Shown here: in pieces, positions 1-8,277 of the stretch
How positions within the stretch are numbered: position 1 is the first letter of the stretch
Layout: each line of letters begins with the position of its first letter
Assembly (NCBI RefSeq): GCF_030486405.1
Contig: NZ_CP129613.1
Location: 496,001-560,000, forward strand
DNA length: 64,000 nucleotides
From: Mycolicibacterium sp. HK-90
GTDB taxonomy: Bacteria; Actinomycetota; Actinomycetes; Mycobacteriales; Mycobacteriaceae
Reading direction: 5' to 3'
Made by a program: the position numbers and the translations under genes
The notes under the pieces: model-generated
Seen by the model: the letters and a program-made list of their open reading frames with translations, nothing else
What the model was told of the DNA's origin: nothing
The model's database searches: none

Positions 1-605
1 ACTCGGTCTTCGAGTCGGTCGGCTTCGTCAAGTCCTCGCAGGCCCATGGCGACATCCCCGACCTCCAGCTGCACATGCTGCCGTGGGCTTACGCGTCGCC
101 AAACCAGGACGAGCCGATCATGCACGACGTTGACCCGCGGACCGCAATGACGATCCTCGCCACCCTGATCTATCCGAAGAGCCGCGGCACGCTGCGCCTC
201 GCCTCGACCGACCCGACCGCGTCGCCGCTGATCGACTACAACTATCTGGCCGACAGCGCCGACCTCGATCTGCTCTTCGAGGGCACGGAGATCACCCGAG
301 AGATCATGGCACACAAGGCCTTCGGCGGCGCCGTCCGGGAAGAGATCCACCCGGGCATCGACCAGAAGGGTGGCGAGCTTCGGACCGCGATCCTCAACCG
401 GGCGAATTCGGTGTACCACGGAGTCGGCACCTGTCGGATGGGCGTCGACGAACTGTCCGTGGTCACCCCCGACCTGAAGGTGCGTGGTGTCGAGGGGCTC
501 CGAGTCGCGGACGCCTCGATCATGCCGTCGATCACCGGTGGCAACACCAACGCGCCGGCGATCATGATCGGGGAGATGGCCGCAAGCCTCATCCTCGGTA
601 GCTGA
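1..605 (+). CDS. GMC-family FAD oxidoreductase, C-terminal part (5' truncated by window)
   Basis: The reading frame is already open at base 3 and stops at 603-605, so only about the last 200 residues are present. They match the C-terminal substrate-binding and catalytic part of glucose-methanol-choline oxidoreductases: a [11 protein letters not shown] stretch carries the catalytic histidine and a [15 protein letters not shown] stretch carries the second active-site Asn and the last FAD contact. Family members oxidise primary or secondary alcohols, including choline and sterols, with FAD; the substrate here cannot be read. It lies directly before a DapB-like oxidoreductase and an SDR on the same strand, which suggests an alcohol-oxidising step in the same pathway. 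The N-terminal FAD-binding Rossmann motif is outside the window. Confidence 0.9.
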   Translation, partial: SVFESVGFVKSSQAHGDIPDLQLHMLPWAYASPNQDEPIMHDVDPRTAMTILATLIYPKSRGTLRLASTDPTASPLIDYNYLADSADLDLLFEGTEITREIMAHKAFGGAVREEIHPGIDQKGGELRTAILNRANSVYHGVGTCRMGVDELSVVTPDLKVRGVEGLRVADASIMPSITGGNTNAPAIMIGEMAASLILGS

Positions 606-635
606 GTACGCCCCAAGCCTGAGTGGTAGTAACTT

Positions 636-659
636 TGAACTTGACAGTGACTCTCACTA
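636..659 (+). promoter_or_regulatory. Putative shared operator/promoter element, copy 1
   Basis: The stretch begins TGAACTTGACAGT and continues through CTCTCACTA. It contains a small inverted repeat, AGTGA-CTC-TCACT. A near-identical element lies on the opposite strand at 5686-5708, before the minus-strand SDR operon. TTGACA resembles a -35 hexamer. Sharing between two operons with paralogous SDRs suggests control by one regulator; the TetR protein at 4151-4825 is the obvious candidate, but that is inference. Confidence 0.5.
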
Positions 660-676
660 ACGGTTTGAATGACTCT

Positions 677-1747
677 GTGGCTATTCGAGTGGTGCAGTGG
701 GCGACAGGCGGCGTGGGCCGGGCGGCGATCGAGGGGGTGCTCGCACATCCCGACCTCGAGTTGGCGGGCGCATGGGTGCACTCGGAGAGCAAGCACGGCA
801 AGGACGTCGGCGAACTCGTCGGCGTTGACCCGATCGGCGTCAGCGCGACGACCAGCATGGCCGACATCCTCGCGCTCGATGCTGACTGCGTGGTTTACAG
901 TCCGCTCCTTCCCAACGAGGACGAGGTGGTTGCCCTTCTTCGGTCGGGCAAGAACGTGGTCACACCCGTCGGGTGGGTCTACCCCGATCTCGAGAACTGC
1001 ACGGCAATCCTCGATGCCTGCGCCGAAGGCGGAAGTACGCTGCACGGCACCGGAATTCACCCGGGTGGCATCACCGAACGTTTCCCGCTCATGGTCTCGG
1101 CGCTGAGCGCTGGCGTCACGCACGTCCGGTCGGAGGAGTTCAGTGACATCCGCACCTACAACGCCCCGGATGTCGTGCGGCACATCATGGGCTTCGGCGT
1201 GTCGCCCGAGGAGGCGATGGCGGGACCGATCGTGGACTTGCTGGCCGCGGGCTTCAAGGCGTCGGTGCGCATGATCGTGGCGGAGATGGGTTTCGATGTC
1301 GATCCCGAGCTCGAGACTGTGCAGGAGGTCGCCGTCGCCACGATGCCGATCGATGCGCCGGTCGGCGTGATAGAGCCGGGCCAGGTCGCAGCTCGGAAGT
1401 TCCACTGGCGCGCACTCGTAGACGGCACGCCGGTCGTCACCGCGAGCGTCAACTGGTTCATGGGCGAGGAGCACTTCAACCCCGCGTGGAGTTTCGGCCC
1501 GCAGGGCGAACGATTTGAGGTCGCGATCAGTGGTGATCCTGACGTGTTGCTCACGTTCAAAGGCCTGCAGCCCGAAACCATCGAGGAGGGGCTGGTTCGC
1601 AACCCCGGCGTCGTGGTCACCGCCAATCACTGCGTCAGCGCGATCCCGTACGTGGTTGCCGCCGAACCCGGCATCAAGACGTACCTCGATCTGCCGTTGT
1701 TGGCAGGTCGGGCAGCGCCGCAGTTCGGACTCGGGCGCACCAAGTGA
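677..1747 (+). CDS. DapB-like NAD(P)H-binding oxidoreductase
   Basis: This is a protein of about 356 residues with an N-terminal Rossmann motif (VVQWATGGVGR) followed by the pattern of dihydrodipicolinate reductase-like and 2,4-diaminopentanoate dehydrogenase-like proteins: DVGELVGVDPIGV, DADCVVYSPL, GTGIHPGG. Such proteins are annotated as NAD(P)H-dependent amine dehydrogenase family members and are numerous in mycobacteria; substrates are mostly unknown. GTG 677 is preferred because upstream in-frame starts (623, 665) would overlap the operator-like element at 636-659; no good ribosome site is seen, so the message may be leaderless. It overlaps the next SDR start by 4 bp. Homologues lie at 46769-47823, 47836-48894 and 49163-50236, with a remnant at 38401-38620. 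Confidence 0.8.
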   Translation: MAIRVVQWATGGVGRAAIEGVLAHPDLELAGAWVHSESKHGKDVGELVGVDPIGVSATTSMADILALDADCVVYSPLLPNEDEVVALLRSGKNVVTPVGWVYPDLENCTAILDACAEGGSTLHGTGIHPGGITERFPLMVSALSAGVTHVRSEEFSDIRTYNAPDVVRHIMGFGVSPEEAMAGPIVDLLAAGFKASVRMIVAEMGFDVDPELETVQEVAVATMPIDAPVGVIEPGQVAARKFHWRALVDGTPVVTASVNWFMGEEHFNPAWSFGPQGERFEVAISGDPDVLLTFKGLQPETIEEGLVRNPGVVVTANHCVSAIPYVVAAEPGIKTYLDLPLLAGRAAPQFGLGRTK

Positions 1748-2547
1748 TCCTCGACGAGTTCCGGCTCGACGGCCGCGTCGCCATCGTCACCGGCGCCGGC
1801 CAGGGGATTGGCCGCGGCATCGCACTTGGGTTGGCTGAGGCCGGAGCGAGTGTCGTGGTTGCCGCGCGCACCAAGTCTGACCTCGACGACGTCGTCGCGC
1901 GCGTCGAGGAGGTCGGCGGTAGAGCTTTGGCAGTGGTTACGGACGTCCTCGAGGAGGATGCCCGGCGTCGGCTCATCGATTCTGCGACAGAGCAATTCGG
2001 ACGTCTCGACGTACTCGTCAACAACGCCGGCGGTACCGGGCCACGATCTGCGATGACTACCTCGGAGCGGTTCTTCGACATGGCGATGAAGTTCAACGTC
2101 ACCGCGCCGTTCCTGATGAGCCAGCTCGCCGCGCAAGCGATGGTGGACACCGCGGGCAGCGGATCGATCGTCAACATCTCGTCACGGTCCTCGGACATGG
2201 TGCTGGGCGCATTTGCGGCGTACGGTGCGGGCAAGGCCGCGCTCAATCAGATGACCCGCAACATGGCGGGCGAGTTCGCACCGTTGGTTCGCGTGAACGC
2301 GATCCTCGTCGGCGGCGTGGCAACGCAAGGTCTGGACGTCGTACTCACAAATGACGAGTTGCGGGCCCAGTTCGAAGCCAACACTCCGATGGGCCGGCCG
2401 GGAACGCCGAAAGACATCGCCTGTGCCGCACTCTATTTGGCCTCGCCCGCATCAGCGTGGGTCACCGGCAAGTTGCTTCACGTCGACGGTGGTTGCGAGC
2501 GGCCGGCGATGGATGTCCCAGTGCCGCGGTTGCGTCCGAGCCGGTGA
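1744..2547 (+). CDS. Short-chain dehydrogenase/reductase (SDR)
   Basis: This is a classical SDR of 267 residues. The cofactor motif TGAGQGIGRG, the NNAGG motif, the catalytic Ser (NISSRSS) and the Tyr-x3-Lys pair (AAYGAGK) are all present. Members reduce or oxidise alcohol/ketone pairs with NAD(P)H. The GTG start overlaps the preceding DapB-like stop, so the two are translationally coupled. It is a close paralogue of the minus-strand SDR at 4822-5631, which shares nearly every block but has lost the catalytic Tyr. The C-terminal tail (DVPVPRLRPSR) is also shared in type with that paralogue. The substrate is unknown; the steroid-like neighbourhood suggests a hydroxysteroid or terpenoid alcohol. 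Confidence 0.88.
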   Translation: MILDEFRLDGRVAIVTGAGQGIGRGIALGLAEAGASVVVAARTKSDLDDVVARVEEVGGRALAVVTDVLEEDARRRLIDSATEQFGRLDVLVNNAGGTGPRSAMTTSERFFDMAMKFNVTAPFLMSQLAAQAMVDTAGSGSIVNISSRSSDMVLGAFAAYGAGKAALNQMTRNMAGEFAPLVRVNAILVGGVATQGLDVVLTNDELRAQFEANTPMGRPGTPKDIACAALYLASPASAWVTGKLLHVDGGCERPAMDVPVPRLRPSR

Positions 2548-2550
2548 CGA

Positions 2551-3693
2551 GTGAACGACGGAACACCAAGGGTTCTTGTCGCAGGACTGGGTGACATCGG
2601 GCTCCTCACTGCGATCCGTCTCGCCGGTCACGCCAGCGTGGTCGGAATCTCGGCGAAGCCCGAGCTGGTGAGCGGGCAGGAACTGGGGGTGCGGTTGGCG
2701 CGCCCTGATGACTGGGCCCGTGACAATCGTGTCGCCTTCGATCGCTATCGGCGGCTCGACGGCGTCCGTCGAGTACACGGTGTACTGAGCGGCGTCGACC
2801 TCGATGCGCGCGAGGTCACCGTCCGACTCGCCGACGGCCGCATCGCCGTCGAGCCGTACGACGTCCTGGTGGTCTCGACCGGTGTGACGAACGGATTTTG
2901 GCGCAAGCCTGATCTTCAGTCGCGCGAGGAGATCGACGCCGAGATCCGTTCACATCACCAGGCCATCGCCGCCGCGACCTCGGTAGCCGTAGTCGGCGGG
3001 GGAGCGGCAGCGGTCAGCGCCGCGGCCAACTTACGAATCCGATGGCCTGACAAGCAGATTGACATCTACTTCCCTGGGCGTCGAGCTATCGTCGGGCACC
3101 ATCCGCGCGCCTGGGAGCGGGTGCGCAGCAGCCTCGTCGACCTCGGTGTCGGCCTTCATCCCGAGCACCGCGCAGTCGTACCCGACGGGTTCGCCTGCGA
3201 CGAAATCACCTACGAGCCGGTCCAGTGGAGCACCGGGCAGCGCCCCGTCACGGCCGACGCCGTCGTCTGGGCCATCGGCAGGGCCCGGCCCAACACCGGC
3301 TGGCTGCCCGACGCTCTGCTCGACGAGCAAGGCTTCGTCGAGGTCGGCGCCACCCTGCAGACGCGCGCTTGGCCAGAGATCTTCGCGATCGGCGATGTCG
3401 CTGCCACCGACCCGTTGCGTTCTAGCGCCCGTAATCGCGCAGATGGCTTGCTGGCCAGCAACATTCGCGCCTACTTGTCCGGCAGGCCGCTCAAGGACTA
3501 CCAAGCATCTCGCTCCCGTTGGGGGTCGGTGCTCGGCGTCCAGGAAGACGGCCTGCTGTTCTTCGCCCCCGACGGTCGTGCGATCCAGATTCCGGCGTGG
3601 ATCATCAACCGGGTCCTGCTGCCGTTGGTCGTGCGGCGCGGGATTTACCGCGGTGTCCGCCGAGCCTCGGCGGTATACGGCCAGAAGCGGTAG
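2551..3693 (+). CDS. NDH-2/AIF-like pyridine nucleotide-disulfide family flavoprotein
   Basis: This protein of 380 residues has two dinucleotide-binding folds: an N-terminal FAD motif (VAGLGDIG), a second NAD(P)H motif (VAVVGGGAAAVSAA) around residues 148-162, and the late FAD motif (EIFAIGDVA) near residue 276. This layout fits type II NADH dehydrogenase and AIF/FSP1-like quinone reductases. It could pass electrons from NAD(P)H to a quinone or a partner oxygenase. GTG 2551 lies 3 bp after the SDR stop, so it belongs to the same operon. Its 3' end overlaps the convergent EXPERA gene by 49 bp. No redox-active Cys pair is visible, which argues against a disulfide reductase. Confidence 0.8.
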   Translation: MNDGTPRVLVAGLGDIGLLTAIRLAGHASVVGISAKPELVSGQELGVRLARPDDWARDNRVAFDRYRRLDGVRRVHGVLSGVDLDAREVTVRLADGRIAVEPYDVLVVSTGVTNGFWRKPDLQSREEIDAEIRSHHQAIAAATSVAVVGGGAAAVSAAANLRIRWPDKQIDIYFPGRRAIVGHHPRAWERVRSSLVDLGVGLHPEHRAVVPDGFACDEITYEPVQWSTGQRPVTADAVVWAIGRARPNTGWLPDALLDEQGFVEVGATLQTRAWPEIFAIGDVAATDPLRSSARNRADGLLASNIRAYLSGRPLKDYQASRSRWGSVLGVQEDGLLFFAPDGRAIQIPAWIINRVLLPLVVRRGIYRGVRRASAVYGQKR

Positions 3694-4154
3694 GCGACGA
3701 GTATCGGCACGATGGCCCATGGCAGGTTCATCGGCAGGTAGATCCAGAGGTGCGGGGGGCTGTCCGGTCCGAGGAAGGTCTGCATGAAGTAGAAGTACAT
3801 GTTCATCGTGGCGCTGACCGCGTAGACCAAGGCCAGGGGGCGCAGCCAAGGCCACGACTTGAGCTTCCAGATGCCGATGGTCAGCACGACGAGCAGCGGG
3901 AGTTGTACGAAGGTGTCGTAGAGGAGCGAAGCCTGCAAGGCGGGCGGCATGACGAGATGTTGCGGTTCCTGCTCAAGGGCCCAGGTGTGCAGCCAACGCA
4001 ACACCGGCCACGGGCTGTCTGGAGCTATCGGCAACCCGAACCCTTCCGGCAGGCTCAGTGCGACCGCGTTGATGATGCCGAGGACGAAGGCTGGGAGCAG
4101 GAGGTAGTCGAGTCGGTGCCGGACCAGCGCGGCGGTCCCGGAAATCGTGGTCAC
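3645..4154 (-). CDS. EXPERA-domain (emopamil-binding/TMEM97-like) membrane protein
   Basis: This is a 169-residue polytopic protein with about four hydrophobic segments. The pattern (LLYDTFVQLP, a WPWLRPLALVY segment, and a late NLPWAIVPILVAYRF helix) resembles the EXPERA family, which includes sterol delta8-delta7 isomerase and the sigma-2 receptor TMEM97. In bacteria the role is not established. It sits third in a minus-strand operon, starting within the TetR stop (ATGA overlap at 4151-4154), and its end overlaps the flavoprotein gene on the other strand. Presence near a CYP125-like P450 and several SDRs makes a sterol-related role plausible but unproven. Confidence 0.6.
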   Translation of the reverse strand: MTTISGTAALVRHRLDYLLLPAFVLGIINAVALSLPEGFGLPIAPDSPWPVLRWLHTWALEQEPQHLVMPPALQASLLYDTFVQLPLLVVLTIGIWKLKSWPWLRPLALVYAVSATMNMYFYFMQTFLGPDSPPHLWIYLPMNLPWAIVPILVAYRFWPYTAEARRTPR

Positions 4155-4825
4155 CCGCGCGATCTCCGACGCCGCGCGGTCGGCGTCGGGGCGGCGAGCC
4201 CACGGGTCACGAGTTGCAGTGCACGCTCGGTGAGCGCGTGCAATGACTCACTCTGGTCGTGGGTGAGCCACCATTCGTAGGCGTATTCGACCGCAGCGAC
4301 GGCCGCGCGGACCAGAACGCCAGCTTGTATGTCGGCGGCAACGGTGCTGCCGAGGCGGGCTGCGACGGCGCTGATGAGTTCGTCGCAGTCCTCGCGGCTG
4401 AGTACGGAGGCTCGCCGTAACTCTGGGGGAGCCGAGGCCATCGCCCGGCGCCACAGTTCGAGTGTCACGTCGTCGTTCACGAACTGCGCGGTGCGAGCGA
4501 GGATGGCCGCTGAGATGGAGTCTGCGATGTCCTCGTCCAGCGGGCGTGCGTGAAAATTGGCGACGATCAGTGCTCGTCCGCGCTGGGTCGCTCCTAGTAA
4601 AAGGGATTCCTTGCTCGGGACGTGCCGGAAGAAGGTACTCGGCGAAATGCCAACCTCTTCGGCGATCGCCTCGGTAGTGACGTTGTCGAAACCGCGCTCA
4701 GCGAACAAGCGCAGAGCGGCCTGCTGGATGTCGGTGCGTATCGCGTTGCGCTGCCGTTCGCGCAGCGGAATAGATGCGGTGCCCTCGGTCTGATCGGGCT
4801 CCTTTTGCATGGTGGGCATGCTCAC
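4151..4825 (-). CDS. TetR-family transcriptional regulator
   Basis: This is a 224-residue protein with an N-terminal helix-turn-helix: RTDIQQAALRLFAERGF, then VTTEAIAEEVGISPSTFFRHVPSKESLL at roughly residues 30-75. The rest is an all-helical ligand-binding domain with no recognisable specificity. It is the middle gene of a minus-strand operon (SDR, TetR, EXPERA protein), overlapping both neighbours by 4 bp. A local regulator inside the operon usually represses its own promoter; the conserved element at 5686-5708 and its copy at 636-659 are candidate sites. Confidence 0.88.
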   Translation of the reverse strand: MSMPTMQKEPDQTEGTASIPLRERQRNAIRTDIQQAALRLFAERGFDNVTTEAIAEEVGISPSTFFRHVPSKESLLLGATQRGRALIVANFHARPLDEDIADSISAAILARTAQFVNDDVTLELWRRAMASAPPELRRASVLSREDCDELISAVAARLGSTVAADIQAGVLVRAAVAAVEYAYEWWLTHDQSESLHALTERALQLVTRGLAAPTPTARRRRSRG

Positions 4826-5631
4826 CTCGTTGTTCGTGGTTCCAGGGGGGCTACGGGAATCTGGATGGCTGGGACACTGGAGCCGCCGTCGACGTTGAGG
4901 ATTGTGCCAGTGACCCAGGATGACGCCGGGGACGCCAAGTACAGCGCGGCGCAGGCGATGTCGTCGGGCTTCCCGGCGCGTCCCATGGGGGTGCGGGCCA
5001 AAAAATCGCGGCGCATCTGCTCATCTTGCATCACGGTAGCCAGCGCCCGGGTGTCGATGGCACCGGCACCGATGGCGTTGATGCGAACGCGCGGAGCGAA
5101 CTCCGCGGCAAGGTTTCTCGTCATCTGCGTCAGGGCTGCCTTACCGACTCCGTGGGCGACGAACGAGGTGAGGACCATGTCCGCGGCGCGTGAGGAAATG
5201 TTGACGACGCTCCCAGCCCCCGCGGTGTCCACCATCGCCTGTGCTGCGATCCTGGTCAGCAGGAACGGTGCGATCGCATTGAAATGTACGGCGGATTGGA
5301 AGAAGCGCTCCGAAGTGGCAATCGCTGGTCGCGGTGCGGTACCTCCGGCGTTGTTGACCAAGATGTCGAGCCGACCGAACGTGCGCAGTGTCTCGTCCAC
5401 CAGGTGTTCGAGTTGGTCAGACTCCATCACGTCGGTCCGGACGGCATAGGCCCGCCTGCCCGTCTCCGCAACGCGTGCAACGACTTCGTCGAGATCGGAC
5501 ATCGTGCGCGCGGCGACGACGACATCGGCACCCGCTTGGGCCAGCCCGATCGCGATGCTGCGCCCGATTCCCTGACCTGCGCCAGTGACGATGGCGACCT
5601 TGTCGGTGACTGCGAAGTTTTCGAGAATCAC
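4822..5631 (-). CDS. SDR-family protein with His in place of the catalytic Tyr
   Basis: This is a 269-residue SDR with an intact TGAGQGIGRS cofactor motif, NNAGG, and the Ser position in NISSRAA. The usual Tyr-x3-Lys is FVAHGVGK: the codon is CAC, so the catalytic Tyr is His while the Lys is kept. The close paralogue at 1744-2547 keeps the Tyr. The protein may be a weak or altered catalyst, or a structural partner in a heteromer. GTG 5631 is preferred, with GAGAGG upstream and the same VILENF-type N terminus as the paralogue. It heads the minus-strand operon and is divergent from the P450. Confidence 0.83.
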   Translation of the reverse strand: MILENFAVTDKVAIVTGAGQGIGRSIAIGLAQAGADVVVAARTMSDLDEVVARVAETGRRAYAVRTDVMESDQLEHLVDETLRTFGRLDILVNNAGGTAPRPAIATSERFFQSAVHFNAIAPFLLTRIAAQAMVDTAGAGSVVNISSRAADMVLTSFVAHGVGKAALTQMTRNLAAEFAPRVRINAIGAGAIDTRALATVMQDEQMRRDFLARTPMGRAGKPDDIACAALYLASPASSWVTGTILNVDGGSSVPAIQIPVAPLEPRTTR

Positions 5632-5685
5632 ACTCTGCCTCTCACCAACACTCGGGCGCACGCCCATCGCCAGCAGTTTTCCGAA

Positions 5686-5708
5686 TATGAGAGCAACTGT
5701 CAAGTTCA
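5686..5708 (-). promoter_or_regulatory. Putative shared operator/promoter element, copy 2
   Basis: Read on the minus strand it begins TGAACTTGACAGT and continues TGCTCTCATA, matching 636-659 at almost every position outside two central bases. It lies 55-77 bp upstream of the SDR start at 5631, in the divergent region shared with the P450. A second inverted repeat, GAGTGC with a 10-bp spacer and GCACTC, is at 5725-5746. Confidence 0.5.
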
Positions 5709-5813
5709 CTCTTACTGTTGTTTTGAGTGCTATTGTCACGGCACTCATCAGCATCCGCGTCATCGATCACGGCAGCGGCCTTCTGTCCGATCCCATGGCC
5801 AATCAGGAGTGAC

Positions 5814-7055
5814 ATGACCACCGAAATCCTCCCCAACGGTTTCGACCTCACCGACCCAGACATGAACTTGGTCGCCGTACCGCACGACCAGTTCACGGCG
5901 CTGCGGCGCACGTCGCCGATGCACTGGGTCGAGCAGACTGAGTCGGCCCGCGCCGGAATGGCGACCGAGGCGGGCACCGGGTACTGGGCCGTCACCAAAC
6001 ATGCCGACATCGCCGCGGTCTCCAGGAACAACCGCGTTTTCTCCAGTCGCGAGAACGGTGCGCTCATTCGCAACCCGGAGAGCGTCACCCGGGAGTCCGT
6101 GGAGTTGACCCGAGTGGTGATCATCAACCAGGACGCCCCAGAGCACACCCAGACCCGGTCGATTGTCAATCGTGGATTCACCCCGCGGGCGATCGGCGCA
6201 CTGGAGGCGATCCTCGAGGAACGCGCCCGTCGAATCGTCCGTGACGCCGTCGCGGCCGGCGGCGGCAACTTCGTCGACCAGATCGCCTCGCAACTGCCGC
6301 TCGAGGTGATTGCCGACATGCTCGGAATCCCAGAGCAGGACCGCACGAAAATCTTCGACTGGTCCAACCAGATGACCGCATCGACCGACCCGGACTTCCC
6401 GGGTGACCCGGCGGTCGCCACCACCGAAATCCTGATGTACTCGATGGGCCTATCCGCCGAGCGCAAGGAAAACCCGCGCGACGACATCGTCACCAAACTC
6501 GTCAACGCGAACAAGGACGGTCGCGGGCTGACCGACGACGAGTTCGGCTTCTTCGTGATCGCACTTGCCGTGGCAGGCAACGAAACCACCCGCAACGCCA
6601 TCACCCACGGCATGAACGCGTTCTTCGACAACCCCGAGCAGTGGGATCTGTGGAAGAAGGACCGTCCAACGACCATGGTGGACGAGGTGATTCGATGGGC
6701 CACGCCGGTGACGTCCTTCCAACGCACCGCGTTGGAGGACGTCGAACTGGGCGGCGTACAGATCAAGGCCGGGCAACGCGTCGGACTGTTCTACGCCAGC
6801 GCCAACCACGACGAGGATGTCTTTGACAACCCATTCACCTTCGACATCACGCGCGATCCGAACCCGCACCTCTCCTTCGGCGGACACGGCGCCCACTACT
6901 GCGTCGGCGCGAACCTGGCTCGCACCGAGATCCGGCTGATCTTCGAAGCCCTCGCCAACCTCGCCCCCCGCATCCAGCGCACCGGCAACGCAGCCCGGCT
7001 CCGCCACGGGTGGCTGAACGGGATCAAAGACCTGCCCGTGGCGTATGGACGCTGA
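5814..7055 (+). CDS. Cytochrome P450, CYP125-like
   Basis: This is a soluble bacterial P450 of 413 residues. The I-helix motif VAGNETTRN lies near residues 252-260, the ExxR motif (DEVIRWA) near 290-295, and the heme-binding loop FGGHGAHYCVGANLAR has its Cys near residue 363. The sequence follows mycobacterial CYP125 closely in blocks (GFDLTDPD, FSSRENGA, INQDAPEHT, DEFGFF, RWATPVTSFQRTA, HGWLNGIKDLPV). CYP125 enzymes oxidise the cholesterol side-chain terminal carbon; this paralogue may act on a related sterol or isoprenoid. ATG 5814 follows AGGAGT at an ideal distance. An SDR follows with an 11-bp overlap, so the hydroxylated product may be oxidised further. Confidence 0.9.
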   Translation: MTTEILPNGFDLTDPDMNLVAVPHDQFTALRRTSPMHWVEQTESARAGMATEAGTGYWAVTKHADIAAVSRNNRVFSSRENGALIRNPESVTRESVELTRVVIINQDAPEHTQTRSIVNRGFTPRAIGALEAILEERARRIVRDAVAAGGGNFVDQIASQLPLEVIADMLGIPEQDRTKIFDWSNQMTASTDPDFPGDPAVATTEILMYSMGLSAERKENPRDDIVTKLVNANKDGRGLTDDEFGFFVIALAVAGNETTRNAITHGMNAFFDNPEQWDLWKKDRPTTMVDEVIRWATPVTSFQRTALEDVELGGVQIKAGQRVGLFYASANHDEDVFDNPFTFDITRDPNPHLSFGGHGAHYCVGANLARTEIRLIFEALANLAPRIQRTGNAARLRHGWLNGIKDLPVAYGR

Positions 7056-7854
7056 AATGAAAACGGAGTCCCTCGCGACCGCATCTGCACCCGACGAGAT
7101 GCCCGGTCGCTTCACTGGCCGCACCATTCTGGTAACCGGCGCCTCCTCGGGCTTGGGCGCTGCAGCCGTACGGCGCTTCGCCGCCGGTGGTGGATCGGTC
7201 TACGCCGCCGCCCGCGACCAAGGCCGGTTGGCCCAGGTGGCCGCTGAGTGCGTGGACCTCGCCGGTGAGGTCCGCTTCGGACCGCTCGACGTCGCGTCGC
7301 CGCAGAGTTGCCGCGCAGCCGTGGCGACGGCGGTCTCGACCTTCGGCAGACTCGATGTTTTGGTCAACAATGCTGGACGACACGACTTTCGAATCACCAC
7401 CGAGGTGACCGACGAGCAATGGAACCAGGACGTTGGGGTAAACCTGAGTGGCGCATTCTTCATGACTCAGGCGGCTATCCCGCACCTGCTCGAGCGCGCG
7501 GGAAATGTCGTCAACGTCGCCTCCGTAGCCGGCCTGGTGGGCGAGGCGTACTCGGCGGCGTACACGGCCGCCAAACATGGGATCGTAGGCCTGACAAAGG
7601 CATTAGCGGTGGAGTACCTCCATTCCCCGCTGCGGGTGAACTGTGTATGCCCCGGCGGCATGGATACCCCGCAGGTGCACACGATCGACGTACCTGAGGC
7701 CTGCGATTTCAAGCTGATCATGCGGGTGACGGCCGCCCGCGGTTTCATGACCGCTGACGCCGTAGCGGCCGTCATCGCCTTCCTCGCGTCCGACGATGCC
7801 GCAGCGGTGCACGGCTGCATCCAGGCCGTCGACCACGGCCAACTTGCCGGATGA
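7045..7854 (+). CDS. Short-chain dehydrogenase/reductase
   Basis: This is an SDR of about 269 residues with TGASSGLGAA, NNAGR, the Ser region VVNVASVAG and the catalytic pair YTAAK. The start at 7045 overlaps the P450 stop by 11 bp; an alternative ATG at 7057 would place it just after the stop. Coupling to the P450 suggests it oxidises the hydroxylated product, which is inference. The C-terminal half carries the usual PGGMDTP loop after strand 6. This is the last intact gene before a decayed stretch. Confidence 0.85.
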   Translation: MDAEMKTESLATASAPDEMPGRFTGRTILVTGASSGLGAAAVRRFAAGGGSVYAAARDQGRLAQVAAECVDLAGEVRFGPLDVASPQSCRAAVATAVSTFGRLDVLVNNAGRHDFRITTEVTDEQWNQDVGVNLSGAFFMTQAAIPHLLERAGNVVNVASVAGLVGEAYSAAYTAAKHGIVGLTKALAVEYLHSPLRVNCVCPGGMDTPQVHTIDVPEACDFKLIMRVTAARGFMTADAVAAVIAFLASDDAAAVHGCIQAVDHGQLAG

Positions 7855-8205
7855 TGATCAACCGCTCATCACAGCGCCGCGATGACCTGGTCTGCTTGCG
7901 GTGCTGCTGGCCGTCAGATGTTGGTGTTCTCCCGCAGGGCCTGGAGTTGATCAGCATGACCCCCGCGGAACGCAAGAACCCAGGCGCTGACCAAGGCGAT
8001 CACCTTGTACCGCAGCATTTCTGAGTGACGCTTGGTCGTGTAAACCTCTGCCTTCCTTCCAGGTTGTCCAGATTGTCACCGTCGAACACCACGCTGGCGG
8101 AATTGGCGCAGAGTTTCAAATAGCACTGGCTACCGAAGGACGCAGCCGAAGGAGAGAATCCGACAACCGGTCTCGATGCGTCCGTTGAACATCACCTGAC
8201 GATGC
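7855..8205. other. Gene-poor stretch with a short unidentified coding remnant on the minus strand
   Basis: There is no intact gene. On the minus strand at about 7918-8020 a short frame reads MLRYKVIALVSAWVLAFRGG and ends with a stop near 7918, which looks like the C-terminal tail of a lost protein; I do not recognise the family. The rest has stops in all frames. The remnant abuts the decayed ATPase genes. Confidence 0.35.
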
Positions 8206-8277
8206 CGCGATGGTCAACCGGCGCATGGCCGACGGCGGGACCGTCCGAGACCATCAAACGTCACTTCGAAATTGTCG

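Noticed and set aside
242..1630. Long minus-strand open frame (about 460 codons) over the GMC and DapB-like genes
   Set aside because: It is the antisense shadow of two recognised genes in high-GC DNA and has no family features.
3031..3855. Minus-strand frame over the flavoprotein and EXPERA ends
   Set aside because: It lies antisense to the NAD- and FAD-binding motifs of the plus-strand gene and has no recognisable domain.
5642..6766. Long minus-strand open frame across the P450
   Set aside because: The P450 motifs on + are unambiguous; the antisense frame is Ser/Arg-rich and has no ribosome site or family features.
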